Notes: generated by a model from the sequence alone, not told the origin. Positions 42,096 to 50,310 are shown, counted from the stretch's first letter. The stretch: DNA of 64,000 nucleotides from JBFGJH01 sp041586155 (GCA_041586155.1 JBFHAT010000011.1:1-64000), one strand, 5' to 3'. Numbers and translations: made by a program.

Positions 42096-42743
42096 TCACA
42101 CGAGCCGGAACGTGAAGGAGCTAGCCCCGAATGCGACGACCGCACCGTTGCCCACTTCGGTTGGCTCGGAAATCCGCTTCCCGTCCACCTTGGTGCCGTT
42201 GGCCGATCGTAGATCGTTGATAAACACCCCTGAGCTGTCTCGCCAGACCAACGCATGCTGGCGGCTCACATGAGCCTCAGGGATCTGAACGTCGGCATGA
42301 TCGCTTCTACCGATCAACGTGCGGTTGAACCGCACCTCGAACATGCCATGCAAGCCTTCCAGCAGAGCCCACGGCTCGAGTCGTGCGATGAACGTGCCAG
42401 TGTCGACCTGTGTGGATGTGCCGACGCTGGGATCCTCGACCAGCGTGACCCGCACGGGTCCTTCGAGACGCCAGCCCTTCTCGATCGCCGATTGCTCGAC
42501 GGCTCGCGCCAGCTCGGGGAGCACGCCGTCGGGCATCGGGCCATTGACGCTGCTCGACGGGATGCGGATCGTGAAATCGTTCGGAGCGGCGGGACCGATC
42601 TCGGTGTTGACGACAGCGAGATCGGCTTCGCGCACCAAGCGCGATGCCAGCTCGACCGGATGGAGCGACCCTTTGAAGATCTTGCCGGCGATGCCCTCGA
42701 CGAGACGTTCCAGGCGACGTTCGGCATTGCGTGCCAACTTCAC
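42096..42743 (-). CDS. fhaA: FhaA: DUF3662 domain plus FHA domain
   Basis: The N-terminal DUF3662 domain (about 1-110, beginning KLARNAERRLERLVEGIAGKIFKG) is joined directly to an FHA domain (about 135-215) with GRSDHADVQI, HVSRQHA and SANGTKVDG. Mycobacterial FhaA has a long disordered linker that is missing here, giving a compact 215-residue form. FhaA binds the phosphorylated MviN pseudokinase domain; the stand-alone pseudokinase at 7416-8750 is the natural partner candidate. First gene of the leftward fhaA-to-mutY operon. Confidence 0.94.
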   Translation of the reverse strand: MKLARNAERRLERLVEGIAGKIFKGSLHPVELASRLVREADLAVVNTEIGPAAPNDFTIRIPSSSVNGPMPDGVLPELARAVEQSAIEKGWRLEGPVRVTLVEDPSVGTSTQVDTGTFIARLEPWALLEGLHGMFEVRFNRTLIGRSDHADVQIPEAHVSRQHALVWRDSSGVFINDLRSANGTKVDGKRISEPTEVGNGAVVAFGASSFTFRLV

Positions 42744-42826
42744 CTGGGAAGTGTATTACGCAATCGCCCACCAAACAGCCGCATGGTACGATGCCCATCC
42801 CGCCATTGTCATGGCGAACCCCACTC

Positions 42827-42910
42827 GGGCGAGTGGCGGAATTGGCAGACGCGCAGGCTTCAGGTGCCTGTGAGCATTAGCTCGTGAGGGTTCAAGTCCC
42901 TCCTCGCCCA
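42827..42910 (+). tRNA. tRNA-Leu (anticodon CAG)
   Basis: Acceptor GGGCGAG pairs with CTCGCCC, the anticodon loop is CTTCAGG, and a long variable arm (GAGCATTAGCTC) is present, as in class II tRNAs. CCA is not encoded. A leucine tRNA upstream of fhaA is also found in mycobacteria. The 240 bp after it hold nothing I can support. Confidence 0.96.
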
Positions 42911-43151
42911 CGCCTCCACTCAGTCTACGGACCTCGATACTTCTGGTGACGCGCGGTATTTGCCCTCCCACGGCCGCAATCGCTCTGGAACACGACTCGA
43001 AGTTGGCTCCGGCAGTGCGGCTCGTTGCTTCGGGTCGCGTGCGGAACGAACAGACCAAGACCGGTTTCCGCCCGCCTGTTGGTGTGCGGGCAGCCGCGGG
43101 AAATCAATCGGGTGCGCGCTTTCGGCAGGAAGCGCCGATCGATGACTCAGT

Positions 43152-44087
43152 TCAGAACTGGCTGAGCATGAACAACACTGCCTCGGCGTGCTGGATGCCA
43201 TCGTCGACATACACCACCGTGACGACGTGCTCCTCCCCGACGTCGAAAGCTCCTGTTGGTGTTGCAGTGGAACGTGCGGAACCGTCACCTTGGTCGGTCG
43301 TGTCACCCACGATCTTCTCTGCGTCGTCGACGAAGAAGTAGACCTCGGGCAGACCCGGCACTATCACTTCGAACGTGGGCGGTGCCAGGAATGCGGCTGG
43401 GACCCCTACGTCCTCTGGCGAAAGCCACTGGATCAAGTCTCCACGCAGGAATGGCTGCACGAGTGCAGGCTGGCCGGCAGACGCGAAGACAGGCAGCGCC
43501 GCCGCCCTTCGGGCAACGGCGCCCTCCTGGGTGACCGTGCCGACGAACGTCACGACGTACAGAGTTCCCTCGTTCGAAGCGGCGACTTCGTTGGTCCAGA
43601 CGATCTTGTTCTCAGCGTCATGCCATGCGGCGAAACCTTCGGCCAGGGCGCTCATCATTCCGTCGAAGCCGGACCGGCCACCGACGTCGGCCTGTGACGC
43701 CGGCGCCATCAATGCGAACGCTTCGTCCGCGTCGCCGGCCGCAAGCGCGGCGAGCCAATCGTTGGCGACTTGGGTTGCGTCTTCGGCGGTCTGTTCCCCG
43801 ACGGTGGTCGTCGGGCCCGTGGTCGTGGTCTCCTCGGGCTCTGATGTCGTTGTCGTCTCTGCTGCGGTGGTGGTCGTCGCCTCCGAAGTCGTGGACGACG
43901 CCCCCGTGGTCGTCGTGGAAGCGAGGGTCGTCGCCGTCGTCGACGTGGCGGCGACAGGCGGTTCGTCATCGCCGCGGGTCACGAGAACTGCGATGAGCAC
44001 CATCAGCGCCACGAGAATCAAGCCGAGCAGCCAGTTCAAGGCGAGTCGTTGTCGCGAGCCGCTTTCAGGCTCGACATTGTCCGTCAT
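43152..44087 (-). CDS. Membrane-anchored protein with Thr-rich stalk, unknown
   Basis: A 311-residue protein with a short polar N-terminus, a membrane helix at about 18-40, a stalk of Thr/Ser/Glu (about 48-100), and a C-terminal soluble domain of about 200 residues that starts like an NTF2/SnoaL-type fold (ANDWLAALAAGDADEAFALM). The stalk suggests an exposed extracellular domain. GGAGGCTTGAA precedes the ATG at 44087. Divergent from the next membrane protein gene with 124 bp between. Function unknown. Confidence 0.7.
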   Translation of the reverse strand: MTDNVEPESGSRQRLALNWLLGLILVALMVLIAVLVTRGDDEPPVAATSTTATTLASTTTTGASSTTSEATTTTAAETTTTSEPEETTTTGPTTTVGEQTAEDATQVANDWLAALAAGDADEAFALMAPASQADVGGRSGFDGMMSALAEGFAAWHDAENKIVWTNEVAASNEGTLYVVTFVGTVTQEGAVARRAAALPVFASAGQPALVQPFLRGDLIQWLSPEDVGVPAAFLAPPTFEVIVPGLPEVYFFVDDAEKIVGDTTDQGDGSARSTATPTGAFDVGEEHVVTVVYVDDGIQHAEAVLFMLSQF

Positions 44088-44211
44088 TTCAAGCCTCCAT
44101 CGATATGTCCGGTACTTTGACGCACGGCTGCTGGAGAAGTTTCCCACCCATTGAGCGTTATCGAGGGAGCGCCGGATCGGCATCGCATGCGTAAGCGGTA
44201 CCCTGCCCGCA

Positions 44212-45240
44212 ATGCTCCCCGGTTTCGAAGCTCCGAGGCGGCCGGGCCGCCGCCGTCGCTGGATCATTCCTGCGCTGCTCACGTTGGTGGCGCTCGGATT
44301 CTGGGCGGTCGGCTCTCTGTCGAGCGACAACCTGGGCATCTCGGCGTTCTATGACGCCGTCCGGTCGATCGCCGCCCAACAAGCGGCGTCTGCATCCGAT
44401 TTTCAGACACTCGTGACCGGCACAGTCAACGTTGACCGTGCCCAGTATCTCGACCTTTTGTCGCAGCTTCAGGCGTCAGTCGAGCGGTCTGCCGAGGAGC
44501 TGACGCTCGACGGGACGAGCGACAGTCGTCCGGGGAGGGTCTCCGGCGTGGAGCGGATCGCCGACGCCACCCTGAGCCAGTGGAGAGAGGGGTTGCAGAT
44601 GTTCGAGGAAGCGTCACTCACCATCGTCGACGAGCCCGACAACCCAGTTGCGGTCAGTGACCTGAGCGAGGCCCTGGGGATGATCGCGGCCGGTGACACC
44701 CTCTACGAGATCTTGGCTGATGAAGTCGAGGCGCTCCGGGTCGAACTGGAGCTGCCCGACGCCGAGCTGCCTACCGTCGCCTACCTTCCCGAAGGTGCAG
44801 GGACCCCGGCGTTCTTGGATGCACTGGTTGGCCGACTCCGAGCGGCCTCGGAGCTGGAAGGCGTGAGAGGAGTGGTCGTCGCCAACATCCTCACAGTGCC
44901 CGAAGCAACCGGTGGCGACGAAGGAGGGATCGCGCGGTTGCCGCACACCGACACACTCGAGGTGAACGTCGTCGTCGCCAATGAAGGCAACGTTCGCGAA
45001 GAAGAAATCGTCGTGCTCATGACCGTCGACGATGCCACCGGCAACCGCATCGATTCGCAGCAGCTCACCATCGACGCTCTCGACGGAGGCGCCGAGACCA
45101 CGGTCACCTTCGCTGGCGTTCCGGTCGTGGGCGGCCAGTTCTACCTCATCGATGTCGGCATGATCGCTGCCAACACCGGATCACCCATCGAGCGTGAGGT
45201 ATTCATCGCCGAGGCTGCGCCGGTCGAAACTCAGGGCTGA
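44212..45240 (+). CDS. Membrane-anchored protein with C-terminal Ig-like domain, unknown
   Basis: A 342-residue protein with a basic N-terminus, one membrane helix (about 17-38), a helical extracellular region (about 50-215) and a C-terminal beta domain (about 240-335) with TLEVNVVVANEGNVREEEI, resembling CARDB/Ig-like adhesion modules. I know no specific role. It precedes serS by 33 bp and may be in the same unit. Confidence 0.7.
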   Translation: MLPGFEAPRRPGRRRRWIIPALLTLVALGFWAVGSLSSDNLGISAFYDAVRSIAAQQAASASDFQTLVTGTVNVDRAQYLDLLSQLQASVERSAEELTLDGTSDSRPGRVSGVERIADATLSQWREGLQMFEEASLTIVDEPDNPVAVSDLSEALGMIAAGDTLYEILADEVEALRVELELPDAELPTVAYLPEGAGTPAFLDALVGRLRAASELEGVRGVVVANILTVPEATGGDEGGIARLPHTDTLEVNVVVANEGNVREEEIVVLMTVDDATGNRIDSQQLTIDALDGGAETTVTFAGVPVVGGQFYLIDVGMIAANTGSPIEREVFIAEAAPVETQG

Positions 45241-45273
45241 CGTCAAGCGACCCCAGGTAACCTGCCCCGCAAC

Positions 45274-46530
45274 ATGATCGATATTGCTCTCCTTCGCGAA
45301 CAGCCCGAACAGCTCCAAGATTTCATCGAGCGGCGAGGCATGACCCTCGACGTTGCCGAGATGGCACGCATCGACGAATCGGTACGGCGCCTGCGGCGCG
45401 AAGCGGAGGGCGTGCGGGCTGAGCAGAAGGCTTCGGGAAAGGAGATCGCCCAACTGGAGGGCGACCAGCGCGACGCCGCCATTGCGCGTGCCGGCCAACT
45501 CGCCGAGGAGTACAAGCGATTGACGGCCGAAGCTGACGAAGCCGAGGAACGCCTCAACGCGTTGTGGATTCAGGTACCGAACATCGTTCACGACTCGGTC
45601 CCCGACGGAACCAGCGACGACGACAACCTCGAGATCAAGCGGTGGGGGGAACCTCGAGCCGTCGACTTCGAGCGGCGAGACCATCAAGACCTCGGAGAAC
45701 AGCTTGGAATCATCGACCTCGAGGCAGGGGCCAAGGTTTCAGGGTCGAGATTCGCCTACCTCAAGGGCCAAGCGGTGTTCCTCGAGTTCGCCCTGGTTCG
45801 ATGGGCGCTCGACCTGCTCGCCTCGGAGGGGTTCACACCGGTGGTACCGCCGGTCCTGGTGCGAGAGGCGGCGCTGTTCGGGACGGGCTTCTTCCCCGAA
45901 GCACGGGAGCAGGTGTACGCCGTGGAAGCAGACGACCTATACCTGGTCGGCACAGCCGAGGTGCCGCTCGCAGCCATGCACATGGACGAGATCCTCTCCG
46001 AGGATGATCTGCCACTCCGGTATGCGGGCTTCTCGACATGTTTCCGCAGAGAGGCCGGAACGTATGGGAAGGACACCCGCGGCATCTTTCGGGTCCACCA
46101 ATTCGACAAGGTAGAGATGTTCGCGTTCGTTCATCCCGACGAATCGTGGGCAGAACATGACTACTTGTTCTCCCTCGAGGAGCGAATCGTTCAAGCGCTC
46201 GAGCTTCCGTATCGCGTCGTGAATGTCGCGGCGGGCGACCTGGGAGCGCCGGCTGCCAAGAAGTACGACATCGAGGCGTGGATCCCATCTCAGAACGCCT
46301 ACCGTGAAATCACCTCGTGTTCGAACACCACCGACTTCCAGGCCCGTCGGCTCAAGATCCGGTTCAAGACCGAAGACGGCAACCGGTTCGTTCACACGCT
46401 CAATGGCACCGCTCTCGCCGTGGGACGAACGCTGCTCGCCATCATGGAGAACTTCCAGGCTGCAGACGGGACGGTCAGCGTCCCCGAAGTACTCAGACCG
46501 TACGCCGGGTTTGATCGTCTGGGAGGCTGA
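45274..46530 (+). CDS. serS: Seryl-tRNA synthetase
   Basis: SerRS charges tRNA-Ser. The N-terminal coiled-coil arm that grips the long variable arm spans about residues 28-100; class II motif 2 is FRREAGTYGKDTRGIFRVHQF and motif 3 is NGTALAVGRTLLAIMENFQ. The 418 residues are normal. Three tRNA-Ser genes lie downstream within 10 kb, so this is a serine translation neighbourhood. Confidence 0.97.
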   Translation: MIDIALLREQPEQLQDFIERRGMTLDVAEMARIDESVRRLRREAEGVRAEQKASGKEIAQLEGDQRDAAIARAGQLAEEYKRLTAEADEAEERLNALWIQVPNIVHDSVPDGTSDDDNLEIKRWGEPRAVDFERRDHQDLGEQLGIIDLEAGAKVSGSRFAYLKGQAVFLEFALVRWALDLLASEGFTPVVPPVLVREAALFGTGFFPEAREQVYAVEADDLYLVGTAEVPLAAMHMDEILSEDDLPLRYAGFSTCFRREAGTYGKDTRGIFRVHQFDKVEMFAFVHPDESWAEHDYLFSLEERIVQALELPYRVVNVAAGDLGAPAAKKYDIEAWIPSQNAYREITSCSNTTDFQARRLKIRFKTEDGNRFVHTLNGTALAVGRTLLAIMENFQAADGTVSVPEVLRPYAGFDRLGG

Positions 46531-46536
46531 GAGGCC

Positions 46537-47157
46537 TTGGGCGCCGACTTCAGCCGCATCGCCCGCCGGTACGACCTTGTCAACTCGCTCCTCTCGCTCG
46601 GACAAGAGCAGAACTGGCGCAGGCGAGCGGCAGCTCACCTTCCGCCCGGTCGAGTGCTCGACCTCGGCTCCGGAACAGGGGCAGCCGCGCCCATCTTCGG
46701 CGTGCGGCAAACAGTTGCGCTAGATCCCGAACCCGCGATGCTGGCCCGCAACCCTCTGCAGTGGCGGGTCGTCGGGTACGGCGAGGCGCTTCCTTTCGCC
46801 GCTGCGAGCTTCACCGGAGTGTTCTCTGCGTATGTGTTCAGGAACCTGGAGTCCGTCGACGCAACGCTTTCGGAGATCAACCGTGTGCTGGTTCCAGGAG
46901 GCAGGGCTGTGGTCGTCGACCTGACCCGACCCCGACATGCGGGGGCAGCTGCGCTGCATCGGACGGCCACCGCTGCTCTCCTCCCGCTCGCCGGCATGGT
47001 CGCAGGTGACGTCGCCCAGTACCGCTTCCTCCATCGCAGCCTCGACACCCTCGCCCCACCCGAGACCCTCTTCGAGGACGGCCCGCTACGGCTCGAACGG
47101 ATATGGCGTATGGGGCCGATGGGCTTCGTCTACGGAGCGGTGCTGACCCACGAATAG
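46537..47157 (+). CDS. UbiE/MenG-like class I methyltransferase
   Basis: The SAM-binding motif LDLGSGTGAAAP lies at about residue 43 and ARRYDLVNSLLSLGQEQNWRR at the N-terminus matches the UbiE/MenG signature start. FRNLESVDATLSEINRVLVPGG fits motif II of the family. The C-terminal part is shorter (206 residues against about 230). Demethylmenaquinone methylation is the likely role. The TTG start at 46537 is 6 bp after the serS stop. Confidence 0.85.
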   Translation: MGADFSRIARRYDLVNSLLSLGQEQNWRRRAAAHLPPGRVLDLGSGTGAAAPIFGVRQTVALDPEPAMLARNPLQWRVVGYGEALPFAAASFTGVFSAYVFRNLESVDATLSEINRVLVPGGRAVVVDLTRPRHAGAAALHRTATAALLPLAGMVAGDVAQYRFLHRSLDTLAPPETLFEDGPLRLERIWRMGPMGFVYGAVLTHE

Positions 47158-47189
47158 GGACACGACGAGGCGCGTCTATCATTCTCTAT

Positions 47190-47461
47190 CCGTGCTAGGT
47201 GGGGCAGTAGGGGAGCCCTGTACCCGAAATCCTCTCATGCGGGACCGAATCCCTGCCTGAGGGCGGCGAGCGCCGAAGTCAGCGCTCGGCACATGAATGA
47301 TGACAGTCCGGGTCCCATGCGGCGAGGCCCCGTGAACCAGGTCAGGTCCGGAAGGAAGCAGCCTTAAGCGGTCAGCCTCGGGTGCCATGGGAGTGCTCGG
47401 TCCGAGTTCGAGTGTCGAGAACGCGATCGACGGGAGCCGTTCGAAGGCAGGGGTGCACGGG
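47190..47461 (+). ncRNA. ffs: Signal recognition particle RNA, large type with Alu domain
   Basis: The S-domain core GGTCAGGTCCGGAAGGAAGC lies at about 47339-47358 within a hairpin closed by TCCCATG (47313-47319) and CATGGGA (47386-47392). Upstream, GTGCTAGGTGGGG and GAGCCCTGTACCCG match the Alu domain of Bacillus-type large SRP RNA. The 5' CCGTGC (47190-47195) pairs with 3' GCACGG (47455-47460), which sets the ends. It partners Ffh in membrane targeting. Confidence 0.9.
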
Positions 47462-47495
47462 ACTTCGACGGGGACGTTAAAGTGCATCCTCCACC

Positions 47496-47584
47496 GGAGG
47501 GGTCGCATAGTCTGGCCTAGTGCGCGGCACTCGAAATGCCGTAAGGGTTTACGCCCTTCGTGGGTTCGAATCCCACCCCCTCCG
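47496..47584 (+). tRNA. tRNA-Ser (anticodon CGA)
   Basis: Acceptor GGAGGGG pairs with CCCCTCC, the anticodon loop is ACTCGAAA, and a long variable arm (GGGTTTACGCCC) marks a class II tRNA. CCA is not encoded. A half copy of the hairpin repeat begins 13 bp after its 3' end. Confidence 0.95.
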
Positions 47585-47596
47585 CTCAGTCTCTGG

Positions 47597-47616
47597 CAGG
47601 TCGACTTTTGCTTCGG
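47597..47616 (+). repeat. Half hairpin-repeat (5' arm only) after tRNA-Ser(CGA)
   Basis: CAGGTCGAC-TTTTGCTTCGG is identical to the 5' arm of the array element at 49641. The matching 3' arm with CAGACGCCG is not found downstream, so the copy is truncated. Confidence 0.8.
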
Positions 47617-47753
47617 CGTGTGACTCTGGTCGCCGGGTCGGCCACCCCGCAGTGCGTTGGCCCGCAGCCGACCGGCTCCCCTTGCTGCCGCCGAACGGCG
47701 GGTGTCGCGGTGGCTCGCCCGAGGGCTCGCCTGGATGCACCCACGAGCCGCGG

Positions 47754-48173
47754 TCAGCCCTCGAGTGCCGCCTTCAACTGCGGCAGCAGCTTCTGGGCGA
47801 CGATCCAGCGCGCGAACCAGCGCGCCAGAGGAGCCGGCGGCGCCGTCAGTCCGGAGGTCTGGTCGGTGCTGCGGATGATGGTCGTGCCTGTAGCCGAGGG
47901 CTGGAGCAGGTAGTTGCCCTCGCGAGTCATGACCCGGTCCCGGTTGGTCTGTCGCCACTGGAGCTTTGTGCGGGGGGTCGATGGCGACGATCTCGTTGAT
48001 GGCGGTGTTGGTGATGCCGATCACCCGGATCCGGTTTTCGGACTGCGACCCAACCGCCATCTCGCCTTCCTGGAGCGGTGCGACGGACACCACCACCGGC
48101 CGCGCGTCGTCACGTAGGTCCAGACCTGGTGGGCTGACGCTGCGATCTCGGTCGACTACGCCGAGAAACCCAC
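47754..48173 (-). pseudogene. SRPBCC / polyketide cyclase-family protein, frameshifted
   Basis: Three consecutive parts of one SRPBCC (START-like) protein lie in different frames on the minus strand: STEIAASAHQVWTYVT, then VVVSVAPLQEGEMAVGSQSE with RVIGIT, then KLQWRQTNRDRVMTREGNYL followed by SATGTTIIRST and a C-terminal WIVAQKLLPQLKAALEG ending at TGA 47754-47756. At least two frame shifts, an internal loss in the middle and a TAG before the first part show the gene is dead. It is about 140 codons long, the usual family size. Confidence 0.8.
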
Positions 48174-48385
48174 AGCATGGGACCTATTCGCCACCGTCAC
48201 ACCCCGATTGGATCCGAAGTGTCTCAAACCGTGCACGACCGGTGAGTCGGCGTTGCCGCCTCTTGTCCGTATTTGTCCTTCAGAGGACGAAAAACGACGC
48301 GAAGTGATGAGCACCACCGAAGGCCGGAAGTGCCCGTGGCTATTGAGTTATCGGCGGATCGCCCCGTTCCTGCTGACCCCCGTTT

Positions 48386-48432
48386 TCGGACTCATAATGC
48401 GTTGGTCGCAGGTTCGAGTCCTGCCGGGCCCA
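48386..48432 (+). other. tRNA-Met (CAT) 3'-half fragment
   Basis: CGGACTCATAATGCG resembles an anticodon arm with a CAT loop (one stem mismatch), followed by the T-arm GCAGGTTCGAGTCCTGC and an acceptor strand CGGGCCCA. The 5' half is absent or too degraded to fold. Fragments of tRNA 3' halves are classic remnants of integration sites (att) of mobile elements. Bases 48174-48681 hold no gene I can support otherwise. Confidence 0.65.
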
Positions 48433-48681
48433 CTCTGTGATGTCGCGGGGCATCGTGGACAGATGTGTCGCGTCATCGTGGACGGTTTCGGGGCAGGGTC
48501 GGGGGCTTCTTGCGTGGACGGAGGTCTTGGGCATGTGGGGCCCCTTCGAGCTGCCACTTCGCCTCGGCCGTTGGTGATGCACTGGGGCACCGCGCCTTCC
48601 CTGTCGTTAGCCATGCGGTACCCTCGACGGTGAAGGCGCATACCGCGTGTAGAAGGTGTACGGATGGTGTATGCTGCGGGA

Positions 48682-48876
48682 ATGGCCCGCACGAACATCG
48701 ACCTCGACGAGCACCTGCTCGCACTGATCATGCGTCGCTACGGGGTGCACACCAAGCGCGAGGCGGTCGACCTGGCGCTCAGGTGGTTGGCCGGACAGCC
48801 CATGACCATCGAAGAGGCGCTGGACATGCGCGGTGCCCACGCGATCGCTGAGGTGCCGCCGGACTCCGGACCATGA
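48682..48876 (+). CDS. vapB: VapB-type antitoxin
   Basis: A 64-residue protein starting MARTNIDLDEHLLALIMRRY with a short ribbon-helix-helix and TKREAVDLALRWLAG, the typical type II VapB (mycobacterial-like) pattern; the tail would wrap the toxin. The ATG at 48682 is preferred; an upstream ATG at 48664 adds six residues. Repeated GTGTA steps at about 48648-48671 overlap the promoter region and could be its own operator. It overlaps vapC by ATGA. Confidence 0.88.
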   Translation: MARTNIDLDEHLLALIMRRYGVHTKREAVDLALRWLAGQPMTIEEALDMRGAHAIAEVPPDSGP

Positions 48877-49271
48877 TCCTGGTCGACTCGTCGGTGTGGG
48901 TCGAGTACGACCGCGCCACCGGCTCGACGGCCGACCGGGCGTTGACTGGCATGATAGAAGCAGGCGGCGCGGAGATCGCCGTGAGCGAGCCCGTGTTGAT
49001 GGAGGTCCTCGCTGGCGCCAAAGACGACAAGCGCCAGGACGATCTCCGGCGGCTGCTCACCTCGTTCGGTTGGCTGCCCCTCGACGCCGTTGCTGACTTC
49101 GAGGGGGCGGCCAAGCTCTACCGGACCTGCCGAGCGGCGGGCGTGACCCCCGGCGGGCTCATCGACTGCCTCATTGCCAATGTCGCCATTCGCACCGGCT
49201 CGAGCCTGCTGGCTGTCGACGGCGGTTTCGACCACATGGCCGCAGTCGTGCCGCTGCGGCTCGCAGGCTGA
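48873..49271 (+). CDS. vapC: VapC-type PIN-domain toxin ribonuclease
   Basis: A 132-residue PIN-domain protein with the acidic residues expected for an RNase: VDSSVW (Asp5), MEVLAGAK (Glu), GLIDCLIA (Asp) and VDGGFDHM (Asp). It cleaves RNA, often tRNA or rRNA, unless bound by VapB. The surrounding region of repeats and fragments suggests the pair came in with mobile DNA. Nothing I can support lies between 49272 and 49547. Confidence 0.9.
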   Translation: MILVDSSVWVEYDRATGSTADRALTGMIEAGGAEIAVSEPVLMEVLAGAKDDKRQDDLRRLLTSFGWLPLDAVADFEGAAKLYRTCRAAGVTPGGLIDCLIANVAIRTGSSLLAVDGGFDHMAAVVPLRLAG

Positions 49272-49547
49272 CGAATCAGTTGCCTTCGTCAACCCTTTGG
49301 ACGCTGCTCCGTCGGTCCACGCCGTGAACTCGAATTCGCCGATCGAGACCGTGACGATGATGGTCGTGACGCCCGCTGCGTCCGTGGCCGCAGTCGGCGG
49401 GCCGGTAGCCCGCTCGGGGCGTTCCATCGTGGGATCGGTCTCTCCAACAATGCCATCCTCTCCTGGCTTCGTCCGAGACGTCACCCATGACCATCGTCGT
49501 GATCGCCGCTCGTAGCCGCCGGTGGTGAGCGGGCGCAGCTCGCGACT

Positions 49548-50281
49548 GTCCGGCCTCTCGTCGTCCGTGCGTTGAAATGTGAGCTGTGCGCCGAGGTATC
49601 GGACCGGACCCAATCAGACGCCGGTCCGCCGGGTTTTTGGCAGGTCGACTTTTGCTTCGGCCTCTCGTCGCATCGCATCTCGCTGGTCTGGTCGCTGCCT
49701 GGCTCAGGCACCGAAGCAAAACAGACGCCGGTCGACCTGGTTTCTGGTGGCGGACTTTGGCCCTCGCCTCTCGTCGCCTCGGTTCTTGCTGGCTTGGGCG
49801 CTACCCGGCTCTCGGACGAGGGCCAAACAGACGCCGGTCGACCTGGTTTCTGGCGGCGGACTTTGGGTCCGGCCTCTCGTCGTCCGTGCGTTGAAATGTG
49901 AGCTGTGCGCCGAGGTATCGGACCGGACCCAAACAGACGCCGGTCCGCCGTGTTTCTGGTGGCGGACTTTTGCTTCGGCCTCTCGTCGCCTCGGTTCTTG
50001 CTGGCTTGGGCGCTACCCGGCTCTCGGACGAGGGCCAAACAGACGCCGGTCGACCTGGCTTCTGGCGGCGGACTTTGGGTCCGGCCTCTCGCCGTCCGTG
50101 CGTTGAATGTGAGCTGTGCGCCGAGGTTGCGCACCGGACCCAAACAGACGCCGGTCCGCCGGGTTTTTGGCGGCGGACTTTGGGTCCGGCCTCTCGTCGT
50201 CGGTGGGTTGAATGTGAGCTGTGCGCCGAGGTTGCGCACCGGACCCAAACAGACGCCGGTCCGCCGGGTTTTTGGCGGCGG
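49548..50281 (+). repeat. Tandem array of long-stem hairpin repeats, about 106-bp period
   Basis: Six complete units begin at 49641, 49748, 49854, 49960, 50066 and 50171, flanked by a truncated unit at 49548-49631 and a 7-base remnant at 50275-50281. The best units (49854, 50066, 50171) have 5' arm CGGCGGAC-TTTGGGTCCGG and 3' arm CCGGACCCAAA, a 9-base bulge CAGACGCCG, then GTCCGCCG; loop about 50 nt. Unit 49641 has CAGGTCGAC-TTTTGCTTCGG with matching CCGAAGCAAAA and GTCGACCTG. Units 49748 and 49960 carry mismatched arms. Spacers read GTTTTTGG or TTTCTGG. Confidence 0.9.
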
Positions 50282-50310
50282 AAGCACTGCGAGCGAGCTG
50301 GATCGCCCGG

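Noticed and set aside
47179..48096. 305-residue minus-strand open frame
   Set aside because: It runs across the SRP RNA, tRNA-Ser and the SRPBCC pseudogene, and only part of it shows family sequence; it is a chance frame.
49641..50266. Integron attC sites
   Set aside because: Loop size and bulge recall attC, but the conserved GTTRRRY/RYYYAAC ends are missing, no cassettes lie between units and no integrase is seen.
49548..50281. CRISPR array
   Set aside because: The conserved parts are hairpin arms and the period is about 106 bp with repeated, not unique, loops; no cas genes are near.
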